Shown here: piece by piece, positions 41,731 to 52,007 of the stretch
Layout of the letters: every line of letters starts with the position of its first letter
How positions within the stretch are numbered: position 1 is the first letter of the stretch
DNA from: Brachypodium distachyon
Lineage: Eukaryota > Streptophyta > Magnoliopsida > Poales > Poaceae
Direction: 5' to 3'
Length of the DNA stretch: 64,000 nt
Assembly: GCF_000005505.3 (NCBI RefSeq)
Contig: NC_016131.3
Location: 41,250,855 to 41,314,854, forward strand
Program-made: the position numbers and the translations under genes
The notes under the pieces: model-generated
Told to the model about the DNA's origin: nothing
The model's input: the letters and a program-made list of their open reading frames with translations, nothing else
Database searches by the model: none

Positions 41731-42319
41731 TCACGGAGAGGAGGAGGCAGAGCCGCAGAGAGATGTGGAGCGAGCGAGGGGTGCAATTTAATAGACAGTA
41801 TTAGATTTTCGACACTTGTTATGGATGAGTAATATCAACTATCTTTTCTCAACAAACAAATTATTTCTTTATTCCATCGAAGAGCAACGCCAGCCGTCCC
41901 CCCCATTTCGCATCCGGCCTGCCACATTTTTGGACCATAAGGAGGGGCACCGGCGCAAAGTGAAAATTGGGGGCCTGCCGCATCCCAGCTGGGCACCCGA
42001 TAAACTCGCAAAATTTCATCAAATTCGGCAAACATTCATCAAATTTAGGCGACATTTCATTAAACTTGCGATAATTTACATAATAATAAAAAAACTAGTC
42101 GTCCAGGTGGTCCATCCACGAGTCGCCCACGCTGTCGTCGTCGCCGCTGTCGTCGCCGGAGCTGTCGAAGTTGAATCCAGAGTCATCATCGGAGTCGATG
42201 ACGATGACTCCCGGCTCCTGCTTCACCGGCACGAGACCGCCGCCTTCTGCGCCTCGGCCTTGGAGGCGTACCCGACTTGCGGGCGCCGCTCCTCCGCCTG
42301 CTGCTTCGCCTCCTCCCTG

Positions 42320-42967
42320 CTAGCGCGCTCGGCGGTGCACTGACCCGGGAACTCCTCCGTGCCGGAGTCGCCGCGGTGGTCGATGGCGGCGCTCTCGTAC
42401 TCCGGAGGAGGCGCTGACCCGGGAACTCTTCCGCTTCGGCCGCCGTGTTATGGCCGATGAAGAACCCGGCTCATCTTGGATGAGCCGGCTGGGGGGGCGA
42501 GAGGACGAGGCGCCGGTGGAGGAGGGGGGAAGGAGCGCCAGTGGAGGAGGCTGCGGGGCGCCACCGTCGAGCTGGGGCTGGGTGCCGACGGCGATGTGGA
42601 CGAGGACACCATCGATGGTGCGTCCCCGCCAGAAGGCACGCCGGCCTTCGATGTTGTTCCGCACCGTCGGGTGCGGAACATCTTGGACGGCCCGGTTGTG
42701 CTCATCGGCGAAGTAGTCAGCCCAGGCGGTGCCGGTCTCCCGGTCCCCCTCCGTCGACGTTTGCTGCGCCGGCGTGATGGCGACCCAGCGCTCCCAGATG
42801 CGCTGGCACAGGCGAGCGCCCGTCGGTACCAGTAGGACGGGCATGCCGCCCCGGTTGAGTTGCCAGCCGTGGGGCAGGCAAGGGTCCGGCGGCGAGAGGT
42901 AGCCTGCCGCCCGGATCACTTCCGCCTCGTCCCAGCGGAGCCACCGGCGCTCGTCCCAATGGGCCAT
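42320..42967 (-). CDS. TE-associated protein of unknown function (215 aa)
   Basis: The start at ATG 42967 (MAHWDERRW) is about 85 bp downstream of a minus-strand TATAAAAGG (43050-43057). The N-terminal half is rich in Trp and Pro, with GGMPVLLVPTG near residues 42-52 and a later NNIEGRRAFWRGRT. Similar Trp/Arg-rich proteins of unknown function recur in grass genomes and usually lie in repeats. The C-terminal half is Pro/Ser/Arg-rich and poorly constrained. I read it as the accessory ORF of the enclosing element, not a host gene. The frame is open throughout. Confidence 0.5.
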   Translation of the reverse strand: MAHWDERRWLRWDEAEVIRAAGYLSPPDPCLPHGWQLNRGGMPVLLVPTGARLCQRIWERWVAITPAQQTSTEGDRETGTAWADYFADEHNRAVQDVPHPTVRNNIEGRRAFWRGRTIDGVLVHIAVGTQPQLDGGAPQPPPLALLPPSSTGASSSRPPSRLIQDEPGSSSAITRRPKRKSSRVSASSGVRERRHRPPRRLRHGGVPGSVHRRAR

Positions 42968-43049
42968 GGCGTCGAGGTCGACGGAGAGAGAGGAGAGGAG
43001 GCGAGGGAGGAGACGGCCGAGGTGTGGCGAGGGAGGTCGACGGCGCTGC

Positions 43050-43057
43050 CTTTTATA
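43050..43057 (-). promoter_or_regulatory. TATA box of the TE-associated ORF
   Basis: TATAAAAG on the minus strand, suitably placed for a transcript starting near 43020. Confidence 0.5.
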
Positions 43058-43529
43058 GGCCATCGGGGGTGTGAACACGGCGGGAAACGGAGTTGGGAAT
43101 GCACTGGGGCGCGCCGGGTGGAAGCCGACGGGACTGGGCGGCGGTTTGACCCGGCGACCACCATAAACTCGCGTGCAAAGCCGAGGCGAAGCCGGTGGCG
43201 ATTAATGGCGAAGCCGTTGAGGGCAGTAAATGGACGCCAACAAGGCGGGCCCACGACATAAAACGCGACGCCAGCGCCCCTGCTCGCCTCCGGCTAAAAA
43301 AACAAATTGATGAGACCGGCTGGGTCGGGTTTTACGTGCCGCCCCCAAACCCGTTTAGGGGGCCTTTGGGGGGTGGGGTGGGGGGGGGGGGTGTTGCGAG
43401 TGGAGATGTTCCAACGGCCCTCAAATGCCCCTGGCATTCGTGTACAGCAAAGCTGTTTTTCTTCTTCCATTCAAGCAAGGCGTTTCCCCCTAAAAAGAAA
43501 AGAAAGAAAGAAAATCAACCACGGCGTAT

Positions 43530-44948
43530 TTACTCACGCACTCTTCCATCCCGGCACCGTTGCGCGAATCGGGCCAAGTTCCGGTAGCTCGTGCCGCCGT
43601 CGGCGACTGCCTTGGCCGCGGCATCCCGTACGCTCACCGCCTTATTCCTCGCAATCTCATCCCCCATTACCGCCTTTACCTTCTCCGCGATACTCTCCCC
43701 GCTCACAACCCCCTCCTCCCCCTCCCAGCTCCACGAATCCACCCAGACGCCGAGCCCGCTGCGCGCGACCACGCCGGCGTTCACCCGCTGGTCCCCGAAC
43801 CTCGGCCACGCCAGCACCGGCAAGCCGCCCGCCGCCGCCTCCGTGACCGAGTTCCAGCCGCAGTGGCTGATGAACAGCCCGACGGATTCCTGCTTCAGCA
43901 CATCTTCCTGCTCCACCCAGCCCTTCGTCACCATGCCCCGGCCCTGCACGCGCTCCAGGAACCCTTCGCCGAGCAGCTCGCCGAGGTCGGCGTCGTCGTC
44001 TCTGTCCACGACGGTGCTCTTCACGACCCACAGGAACCGGTGGCCGCTTGCCTCGAGCCCGGCCGCGAGCTCCCTCAGCTGGTCCCTGGCTACGGCCTTG
44101 CGGCTGCCGAAGCTCACGTACACCACCGACCGCGCCGGCTGCGCCTCGAGCCACTGGATGTAATCGGCTCGATTGTTATTCCCCGCCGGAAAGCTCACGG
44201 GAGCGAGTGGCCCGACAGAGAACACGGGCGGGAAGAACCCGGCTGCAGAGACGGCGCCTTCGCGCAGAGCCGCGATGGCTTCCGGCTCGAACGCGTCGAA
44301 GGAGTTGACCAGGACGCCGTCGGATTTTGCGAGCTCGCGGCCGTTGGCGACGAACTGGCGCGTGAAGAGGTGTTTGGGGTCGTGCAGCGCCTGCGGGACG
44401 GAGGCCTTGGGGATTTGGTACACGCCGGGGATGTCCACGTCGCCCACGAGGCCGTTGCCGTTGGCGTCGAGGTAGGCCGGGAAGTGGACGCAGAGGGAGA
44501 GCATGGCGGCGGAGGCGGTGAAGAGCACGTAGCAGGGGAGCCGGAGCTGCTTGGCCACGGGTATGACCACGGAGGAAAGCGCGATGTCCGTGACGAGCGC
44601 CGTGGCGGAGGCGCGGGCGAGGAGCGGGCCGAGGAGTAGCGGCGCGGAGCGGCGCATGGCCTCGAAGCGGAGGAAGAAGGGGTCGGCGTTTGGGAACTCG
44701 GACGCGTCGAAGTCCGCGAGGTGGAATTCGAGCCGCCGGACGGCAGGGAACGCGCCGAAGAGCGCTTCGAGGTGGCTGGACTCCGCGGAGGAGACGGTGG
44801 GGAGCACGGTGACCAGCGAGACGTCGCAGCCGTGGGCGGAGGAGAGGGCTACGGCGAGGCGGCTGAACGGGACGAGGTGGCCCATCCCGGCGCTCGGGAG
44901 GAGCACCACGTGCGGCTGGCTGGTCGGGCCGTCGCCGGAGGTCGGCAT
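43530..44948 (-). CDS. UDP-glucose flavonoid C-glucosyltransferase (UGT708-like)
   Basis: Intact single-exon family-1 glycosyltransferase of 472 residues. It closely resembles rice OsCGT/UGT708A enzymes, which transfer glucose from UDP-glucose to the carbon skeleton of 2-hydroxyflavanones in the cytosol, giving C-glycosylflavones. Visible features: catalytic His24 in SAGMGHLVPF, Asp121 followed by Ile122 (an Ile at the matching OsCGT site is linked with C- over O-transfer), and a DPF motif at 89-91 noted in C-glucosyltransferases. The 44-residue PSPG box runs from Trp344 to Gln387. Gln387 fits UDP-glucose preference. The start gives the usual short N-terminus. No stops or frameshifts. A duplicate of its 3' flank lies at 41575-41730. 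The activity is inferred from family. Confidence 0.9.
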   Translation of the reverse strand: MPTSGDGPTSQPHVVLLPSAGMGHLVPFSRLAVALSSAHGCDVSLVTVLPTVSSAESSHLEALFGAFPAVRRLEFHLADFDASEFPNADPFFLRFEAMRRSAPLLLGPLLARASATALVTDIALSSVVIPVAKQLRLPCYVLFTASAAMLSLCVHFPAYLDANGNGLVGDVDIPGVYQIPKASVPQALHDPKHLFTRQFVANGRELAKSDGVLVNSFDAFEPEAIAALREGAVSAAGFFPPVFSVGPLAPVSFPAGNNNRADYIQWLEAQPARSVVYVSFGSRKAVARDQLRELAAGLEASGHRFLWVVKSTVVDRDDDADLGELLGEGFLERVQGRGMVTKGWVEQEDVLKQESVGLFISHCGWNSVTEAAAGGLPVLAWPRFGDQRVNAGVVARSGLGVWVDSWSWEGEEGVVSGESIAEKVKAVMGDEIARNKAVSVRDAAAKAVADGGTSYRNLARFAQRCRDGRVRE

Positions 44949-45382
44949 CTCGCTGGCGTGAAGAGGGACGAGGTCGAACGTTCACGCTTTGGGCCGTGCA
45001 GAGTGAAGGAGGTAGCTGTGGCTTAATACTGGCAGATGATTGCGATGTGGCACTGGCTGGCTGGGATCTGCAGTCTGCACCACACGATCCAACAACCAGT
45101 TCACCGAGAAATTGCCAGTATGGGGAGCGCAGTAGGTGGAGCGTCTGGACAGAGAGTTCTGCACATCGATCGTCTGAGAAAAGAGAAGTCTCCACAGGAA
45201 CAAGAAAGTAGCATCAGTGATTTTTTTTTTCGAGATAGGAATTGTTGTGTGCCAAGCAGCTCGAACTTCTGTCACCGGCTGCTACCGAATTCACCCTCGA
45301 CTCTCGCAACGTAGCTTTCACGGTAAGTAAAACAGGGCACTGAAAAAAAAAGATGATACGGTTTTTTGTGCATTAAAATAAA
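44949..45382. other. Upstream region of the glucosyltransferase
   Basis: Probable promoter interval between the UGT start (minus strand) and the Harbinger element. I cannot name a convincing TATA box or operator. The insertion limits the undisturbed upstream sequence to about 430 bp. Confidence 0.35.
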
Positions 45383-45778
45383 AAAGCCATTTCAGACGAT
45401 GTAAAATAGGACACTGATAAAAATCAAGATGATGTAAAATAGGGCGCCACACAATTTATTTTCTTCTCACATTTGCAAACATATATATGCAACAAACAAC
45501 ATGAGTATCAACAAATAAATCTAAATACATCAATCACAAATAGTACCGAATAGTTCGTTACAATTCACAGATAGTTCAAGTAGCCCACCAATGAGCATAC
45601 GAAGACAAAGTTCAACACATACGACAACATAAGAGACAAAGTTCATCACATACAACAACATAATCTAGTGGCTTTCTTGGCCAAACCAAGACCCCCACTC
45701 TTCCATGAGATCGTTTTGAAGTTTGACATGTTGACCCTCATCTCGGATCTCTTCATAGGTTTCTGGAAATTTGGCCAC

Positions 45779-46933
45779 TCAATCTTCATTTTTTTGAACA
45801 CGCACGAGACGACCCATCAACTCATAGTAACTATAGTCCAAATCTTGCCCACGCTCGTCATCAACGATCATGTTATGCATGATCACACAAGCGGTCATGA
45901 TGTACCAAAGAATCTCTTGGTCCCAAAACCGAGCAGGCCCTCTCACAATAGCAAATTGGGCTTGCAAAATTCCAAAAGCTCTCTCTACATCTTTCCTAGC
46001 CGCCGCTTGTGCACTATGAAAATTAACTTGATTCTTACCTTTGGGTTGTACAACCAGCTTCACAAAAGTTGCCCACTTCAGGTAGATCCCATCCGCAAGG
46101 TAGTATCCCATGTTGTATGTGTTTCCGTTTGCCTTAAACTCCACCGGCTTGGACTCATCCATGGATAACTTCTGAAAGAGTGGTGATCGTTGGAGAACAT
46201 TGATGTCATTGCAAGAGCCGGGCATTCCAAAGAAAGCATGCCAAAACCAAGACTCATCCATGGATAACTTCTAGTATAATAGTGAAATCTTTTTTATGAC
46301 CTTGAAATTGTCCATGCCATGCTGCAGGACAATTTTTCCACCTCCAATGCATGCAATCAATGGACCCAAGCATACCTGAAAACCCACGAGCCTTGTTGAT
46401 CCCCAAGAGCCTCGCCGTGTCTTGAGCATTGGGAGCTCTCAAGTACTCTCTCCAAACACTCTCACAATTCCTACTGCAAAGCATTTGACACATTTGATGG
46501 CTTGGCTCTCACCCATTGCCAAATGATCATCAACAAGATCTGCCGGAATGCCATATGCCGTCATCCGCAATGCGGCAGTGACCTTTTGGTAGGTGCTATG
46601 GCCAAGCTCTCCGGCGCAATTCCTCCTTTGCTCAAAGAAACGATCATATTTCTTCACACTCTCGGCAATGTGTGCAAAAAACTTGGTGCCCATCCTAAAC
46701 CGGCGGCGGAAGTACCTCTCAAGATAAATGGGGTTCTCCATGAAGTAGCTCCGCATCAACCGGTTGTGCGCATCAATCCTCTCCCTCCACAGCTTCTCAT
46801 AGCCGAAGACGGAGCCACCGTGCTTCGGCCGCTTGTTCTTGTGCATGGCCAAGATTATAGCAATATCCTCCTCTTCGCACATGTCAAACTCGTCATCAGT
46901 TGACGAATCATCGAACAAGCCGCTCATCTGCAA
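45779..46933 (-). pseudogene. PIF/Harbinger DDE transposase, frameshifted
   Basis: Harbinger transposases (DDE_Tnp_4) cut and paste elements at TWA targets. The N-terminal part starts MQMSGLFDDSS with FRRRFRMGTKFF and KVTAALRMTAYGIPAD. The first Asp is in MLGSIDCMHW, the second in PGSCNDINVL and the Glu in ARKDVERAFGI, so all three catalytic residues survive. Two lesions break it. The first is a 2-bp shift near 46455. The second is a frame break with a TGA near 46246, where a 22-bp string identical to 46152-46173 has overwritten the normal codons. It could be revived only by other copies in trans. Confidence 0.85.
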
Positions 46934-47590
46934 TGTCGGATCAATTGTTGGAAACTATTGCATCGAAACAAATTGAAAATACGAAGTCTTTCTGTCGAAC
47001 ACCTTGTGGGCGAGGTGGTGGACTACGGCAGCTGCGGACGGCAGAGGAGGACCGAGCGGGGAGCTCGTCGGCATCAGGCTTGTGGGCAAGGCGGTGGAGC
47101 GGCGGCACCAACGGTGGCGTCAATTTGTGGCAGAGGTGGACCGAGCGGGAGCTCGTCGGCGTCAGGCGGCGGTCGAGGCAAGGGAATGGATCGACGATGG
47201 TCGGGGAGGCGCAGGGCTCGACAAAGGGCACCAACAGGTTCACCTCCACAGCTCGCAGGACCAGGGCGGAGCGGCTGCGCAGAGCAGCGGGCACCGGAGG
47301 AGATCGGGACGGCGACGGCTTGGAGAAATAGATCGGCGGGGGAGGCTTGGGGCGGGAGGCGAAGCAGCTCGGGAAAGCGGGGTGGGACGGCGGCGCAGCG
47401 GCTCGAGGAAGCGGGGTGGAGCGGCGGCGGTGGCGGCGGCGCAGAGCAGCGGCGGTGTCGGGGAGATGAAGAAGGGATGAAGTTTCCTAGCGGTTGGTTC
47501 GTGCGATGGTGGGAGGAAGGATAGGGCAGCCCTATCCTATGATGCAAATATATATCACTTGGCTCAGTTTTTTGGGGCATGTCCTAAAAT
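46934..47590. other. GC-rich 5' region of the Harbinger element
   Basis: Low-complexity GGCGG-rich sequence upstream of the transposase. Open frames on both strands are compositional. It probably holds promoter and 5' untranslated sequence. Confidence 0.4.
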
Positions 47591-47707
47591 TATAGGGCAC
47601 ATGATAGCTATACATCATATGTTGGGGAGGCTTTTTTGATGTTTCGTGCCAAAAAATGATTTTTTAGCACAAGTCCTATTTTACATTATCTGTTGGAGAT
47701 GCTCTAA

Positions 47708-48375
47708 GCAAGGAGCATTGGGGAGACAGAGACGAGGGATTGGGAAGGAAAGTTTGGGGGATGCCGGCCGTTGACACATTCCCCCTACCCTACCAAGGCC
47801 TTCCACGGTGTGTGGCATTTGCCGGTTCATAAAGATGAGGTGGCCATATATGCGCCGGTGCATAAGACGGTGGAGAGGGAGCAAACGAAACAATTCTATG
47901 CATCGAACCTTGTGCAAACTCAAGACATGCAAAAGTGTCAGTGAGTGAGAGGGAGAGAGATAGGTGGAAACTTATTTTCAATTTGTTTAATATACAATAG
48001 GCCCAGCATTTGCAGGATGGACCGGTGCATCACGTTGGAGCCCGAATGTTGAGTCGAAGCAAACTTTCTTGGGTCCATGCTTTTTCTATGAATCGATACA
48101 ACGGGCTGGCATCGCAAACCGGATAACGGGCTCACAGGTCACAGCTGCCATGTTTGGTCTTGAGGCCGTACTTGGGTGCGGCCGGACGTTAAAGAATGGC
48201 CTAGCTGCTTTCAATACTGGGCCGGGAGTCGGGCCGGACGTTAAGATGTGCTCGGATCTTTTGACATTCATGCCAGGTGATTCTGAACAAAAAACAAAAA
48301 AAAAACATACGCGGCATGGAGGCAAATCTACTACTCCTACCTACTATTTAATTCTCAAAAGAAAACTAGTACCTA
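47708..48375. other. Intergenic, nothing recognised
   Basis: Moderate GC sequence with a poly(A) run near 48290. No gene, LTR or TIR element identified. Confidence 0.4.
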
Positions 48376-48489
48376 CTGCTTCCTCCGTTACATATTAAAT
48401 GACTTTCTATTATATGAATATAGATTTTTTGGACATAAATATATTCATATTTAGATAAATTTGAGCCACTTAATATGGGACGGAGGAAG
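48376..48489. mobile_element. Stowaway-like MITE
   Basis: Ends CTTCCTCCGTTACATATTAA and the inverse of TTAATATGGGACGGAGGAAG, with TA at 48374-48375 and 48490-48491. The left tip has extra bases (CTG). Confidence 0.8.
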
Positions 48490-48910
48490 TATTTGGTTTC
48501 GCTAGCGAGTTGCAATTCACGCACATGTTTTGTTTTCCGAAACGAGTTCAAGCACATATTCAGTCGCAGTTGTTCTGACTCGGCGCATTTCCTCGTTTCT
48601 TGCCGATGGAACAAAGCCAACGCTGTGGCAAGACTTTTCTTACCCATGCACTCAGATTGCCAACCATTTTTTTTTTGTTCTGAGCATAGTATCGCTTACC
48701 TATTTGGTTTCGCTAGCGAATTGCAATTCAAGCACATTTTTTTTCCGAAACAAATTCAAGCACATATTCAGTTGCAGCTGTTCTAACTCGCCGCATTTCC
48801 TCGTTTCTTGCTGATGGAACAGACCCAATGTTGTGGCAAGGTTTTCTAACCCATGCAGTTAGATTGCTTACCTTATTTTATTTTATTCTGGGCATATGAT
48901 TTCTTACCAA
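48490..48910. repeat. Tandem duplication, two units of about 211 bp
   Basis: Units start at 48490 and 48701 (TATTTGGTTTCGCTAGCGA). Both contain TTCAAGCACATATTCAGT and CGCATTTCCTCGTTTCTTGC. The MITE at 48376-48489 abuts unit 1 exactly. Confidence 0.8.
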
Positions 48911-48995
48911 TCAGTTATGTTTTTCTTATCAAATAGCTATTCTCGCTAACAAGGCTAGAGCATAATTTCTTTAAGTCTGAATGCACCCTTCTAAA

Positions 48996-49151
48996 TTGCT
49001 TGAACTTGCTTTGCCCCCACCCGATAAACATTGGGCGGCTTCATCTTGGGATTTTAGAGCTGACCCAAAATCATTGCTTGAACTTGCCTGCCTCCCACTC
49101 GATAAACATTGGGCGGTTTCATCTTGGGCTTTTAGAGCTAACCCAAAATCA
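48996..49151. repeat. 78-bp tandem repeat, two units
   Basis: Units start at 48996 and 49074 (TTGCTTGAACTTGC), each with GATAAACATTGGGCGG and TTTTAGAGCT. An open frame crosses both, but its protein is not recognised. Confidence 0.75.
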
Positions 49152-50516
49152 CGACCTAAGAGAAACAATGTCAGAGCTTGTTCATGTTTTCCTGAGTGTC
49201 GAAGGATTGCGGTTGGACACTTCATTGGACTCGGAATTGCTCCCCGGCTAATAAAAAACCGTCACCGCACTTGTGATGCGCTACATTCACCACCTGCTCG
49301 TGCATGGGAGGCGGGTGGGTCTCAACCTGATAACGACTCTAGGCCATTTGTGGAGCCTAGTTTTAGCTCTAGTACGTGCAACCTTGGAGTATATCCTCTA
49401 GTGTAACAAGCTATTGCTGCAGATCTCCGGGTAGTACTCACGGTGGGCACAAAAACCAAGGAAATCAAAACCGATCACCAGAGGAACCGGGGCCAAAGCT
49501 GACTGGAATGAAATCGAGCAACCGATTAAATCTCCGGTCAGCATACTTGAAGAACCGACGTTATTTCAGTTAGTTCAGTTCCTTCCCTCAGTTAAACAAT
49601 CGAAGATGACTCAAGAACCAGAGTATTCATACCATCGGAAAAAAAAGACTTGCATCTGCATGCTGCATGTGTGTCTATCTATGTTTCAGTTGCGAAGGTT
49701 GAACTAAATCTGTTTCAGTTCTATTGTGTTACTGCAAAAGTATTGTTCGATTGGTTGGTCTGAAACCACAAACCGAAGTTTTGGTTATCAAAATTTCCAA
49801 TGCAATTTTGGTCCCCAATCTTTAAGAACCGAAAAAAAAGAAGTTCATGAAAAACCAGAAAAACTGAATCGAACTTCGGATAGAACCGAACGCCCAAACA
49901 ATGCTTGGCTTTGTTGCAGTCTTCAGAGGCCGGGAGTATACCCTTTTTTTCGGAAAAAAAAAAATGGGCAATGCAGCACCCCCACGGCACCGGGCACTGG
50001 ATACTAATGCCCCGGCTTGACGCGATCGCTGCTAGTGGCAGTGGATAGCTAGCTCTCTCTATCTAAGCCAGCCGAGCAGGAGAAGGAGAAGGAGGGTGGA
50101 ACGAAGAAAAATCTAAGGGTAGCGCAGGCCGCAGGCCAGGCGAGAAAAGAACAATTTTCTGTAAACAAGCCATTTGCTGCTGCAGATCTTTCCGGGGTAC
50201 AACTGTCATTCCAATTCTTAACTCGCCGTGCTCGCCGGTTCTTGACTTGCTTCCAGTCAACGGTCGTCTTTCTCTTCCAATCAGACTCGGCGGGTCCGGA
50301 TATGTCCCCTTCACACGAATCTGGCACGTCCATCCAGTCCGCAAACGCATCGCGGCCGTGCATTAATTCCACGCGGCAAATCCCCGACCCACCATTACTA
50401 ATAGCTCCGCGCACTCCGTGCTCCACCCACCCCGTCTAAAATTCCACACTGCCACACACACACTCGCCAGGAATCTTCTTCCTCGCCAAATTAACAGAAG
50501 CTACACGTTTAATGCA
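49152..50516. other. Upstream region of the SOBIR1-like gene
   Basis: Includes a stretch rich in AACCGA/ACCGAA words (49460-49900) that may be an old transposon remnant, though I could not find paired ends. The last 300 bp before the start become GC-rich. No clear TATA seen. Confidence 0.4.
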
Positions 50517-52007
50517 ATGGCGATAACGGCGAGCATGCGGAGCAAGCGTCCCCTCGTCTTCCTCGTTTCCGTCCTCCTCCTCGTCTCTGCCGTCCGGTGC
50601 TACGACGGCGGGCGCAACGGCGTCATGCGGTTCGCCATGGCGCGCCGCTCCCGCCTGGGAATCATCGGCCGGAACGCTCTCCACCGCCGCGCCACGATGC
50701 CGCACCGGTACATCCTCGCGGAGAAGAGCAATTCGACGGGAGCAAGCCAGAAAAACCACAGCTCCCCGGCGGCTTCGACCAACAACGCCACCTCGCCGCC
50801 GCCGGCACCCGAGCAGCAGGGCGGCCAGGGCAAGCGCCACCGCAGCCACAACAAGCACCGGGTGCGTAACTGGATCATCGGCTTCGTGGTGGGTTCCCTG
50901 GCAGGCGTCATCTCCGGGCTGGGCATGTCCGTGCTGTTCCGGCTAGCCCTCAACTGCATCCGCGGCCGGTACCGGAGCAAGTCCGGCACGGTGATCTTCA
51001 CCCCGAAGCTGATCAAGCGGGCCGACCACCTGGCCTTCCTGGAGAAGGACGACATGCTTTCTTCCCTGGTCGTGATCGGGCGCGGCGGCTGCGGCGAGGT
51101 GTTCAAGGCGGCGCTGCCCTTGGACCCGGCGCGCGAGGGGGATCAGGAGCAAAAGTTCATCGCCATCAAGAAGATCAAGAAGCAGTTCGGCGACGGGCCC
51201 GGCCCAGCCAACCTGAGCGACGAGGAGAGCCGGCAGCTGGACAAGTGGACCCGGCAGATCCAGTCGGAGATCCGCACCGTGGGCCACATCCGGCACCGCA
51301 ACCTGCTCCCGCTCGCGGCCCACGTGCCGCGGCCCGACTGCCACTACCTCGTCTACGAGTACATGAAGAACGGCAGCCTGCACAACGCGCTGAAGCCGGC
51401 GCCGGCGCCGGAGGAGACGGAGGAAGGGCGGGTGGTGCTGACGTGGCCGGCGAGGCTCCGGGTGGCGGTGGGGATCGCGGCGGGGCTGGAGTACCTGCAC
51501 GAGTCGCAGCAGCCGCAGATCATCCACAGGGACCTGAAGCCGGCCAACATCCTGCTGGACGACGACATGGAGGCCCGGATCGCGGACTTCGGGCTGGCCA
51601 AGGCCATGCCCGACGCGCAGACGCACGTGACCACGTCGCACGTGGCGGGCACCATGGGGTACATCGCGCCCGAGTACCACCAGACGTACAAGTTCACGGC
51701 GAAATGCGACGTGTACAGCTTCGGGGTCATCCTGGCCGTGCTGGCCACGGGGAAGGAGCCCACGGACCAGTTCTTCGTCACGGAGGTGGACGAGGTCGGG
51801 CTCGTCAAGTGGCTCCGCCGGGTCGTGCAGTGCGGCGACTACGCCGAGGCCATCGACCCGGCCATCGCCGGGGCTGGGCACGAGGAGCAGATCCTCCTCG
51901 TGCTGCGCATCGCCGTATTCTGCACCGCCGACGAGCCCAAGGAACGGCCCGCCGCCAAGGACGTCCGCTGCATGCTCGCACAGATCAAGACTACGCCCAG
52001 TAGTTAA
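50517..52007 (+). CDS. SOBIR1-like receptor kinase lacking leucine-rich repeats
   Basis: Intact single-exon gene, 496 residues. SOBIR1 is the plasma-membrane kinase that partners LRR receptor-like proteins in immunity. The start at 50517 gives a signal peptide (residues 1-28, core LVFLVSVLLLVSA). Residues 30-115 are Ser/Pro/Asn-rich and basic with no LRR. The transmembrane segment (about 118-145) has Gly122, Gly126, Gly130 and Gly134 in GxxxG spacing, a motif linked in SOBIR1 to pairing with receptor-like proteins. The kinase has a Gly loop (GRGGCG, 188-193), Lys218, HRD 337-339, DFG 357-359 and APE 384-386, so it looks catalytically competent and RD-type. Residues 166-490 closely follow SOBIR1, including HLPRPDCHYLVYEYMKNGSL-like text. 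Typical SOBIR1 is about 640 residues with several LRRs, so the ectodomain is unusual. Confidence 0.85.
   Translation: MAITASMRSKRPLVFLVSVLLLVSAVRCYDGGRNGVMRFAMARRSRLGIIGRNALHRRATMPHRYILAEKSNSTGASQKNHSSPAASTNNATSPPPAPEQQGGQGKRHRSHNKHRVRNWIIGFVVGSLAGVISGLGMSVLFRLALNCIRGRYRSKSGTVIFTPKLIKRADHLAFLEKDDMLSSLVVIGRGGCGEVFKAALPLDPAREGDQEQKFIAIKKIKKQFGDGPGPANLSDEESRQLDKWTRQIQSEIRTVGHIRHRNLLPLAAHVPRPDCHYLVYEYMKNGSLHNALKPAPAPEETEEGRVVLTWPARLRVAVGIAAGLEYLHESQQPQIIHRDLKPANILLDDDMEARIADFGLAKAMPDAQTHVTTSHVAGTMGYIAPEYHQTYKFTAKCDVYSFGVILAVLATGKEPTDQFFVTEVDEVGLVKWLRRVVQCGDYAEAIDPAIAGAGHEEQILLVLRIAVFCTADEPKERPAAKDVRCMLAQIKTTPSS

Larger units (their letters stand above)
41882..43411. mobile_element. PIF/Harbinger-like non-autonomous element, 1.5 kb
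   Basis: Ends resemble GAGCATCTCCA (left GAGCAACGCCAGCCG, right inverse GAACATCTCCACTCG). The flanks GAA and CAA are decayed copies of TAA, as shown by the empty site CTAACGG at 41608-41614. It carries one minus-strand ORF with its own TATA. No transposase is inside. Confidence 0.65.
45383..47704. mobile_element. PIF/Harbinger element with broken transposase
   Basis: TAA flanks at 45380-45382 and 47705-47707. The right end, read inward, is GAGCATCTCCAACAG then TAATGTAAAATAGGAC. The left end is decayed (AAAGCCATTTCAGACG then ATGTAAAATAGGAC). It contains a minus-strand DDE transposase and a GC-rich 5' region. The Myb-like second ORF of autonomous Harbinger elements is not seen. Confidence 0.75.

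Noticed and set aside
43560..44639. 359-codon plus-strand open frame opposite the glucosyltransferase
   Set aside because: Exact antisense shadow of a clearly conserved enzyme in GC-rich codons, with a His/Arg/Glu/Val-rich composition typical of such shadows.
46934..47580. Gly/Arg-rich frames on the plus strand and Pro-rich frame on the minus strand
   Set aside because: Low-complexity GGCGG sequence upstream of the transposase. Shadow frames on both strands and no conserved motif.
50943..52003. Long frames opposite and out of frame with the SOBIR1-like kinase
   Set aside because: Shadows of the kinase coding sequence. The kinase motifs fix the real frame.
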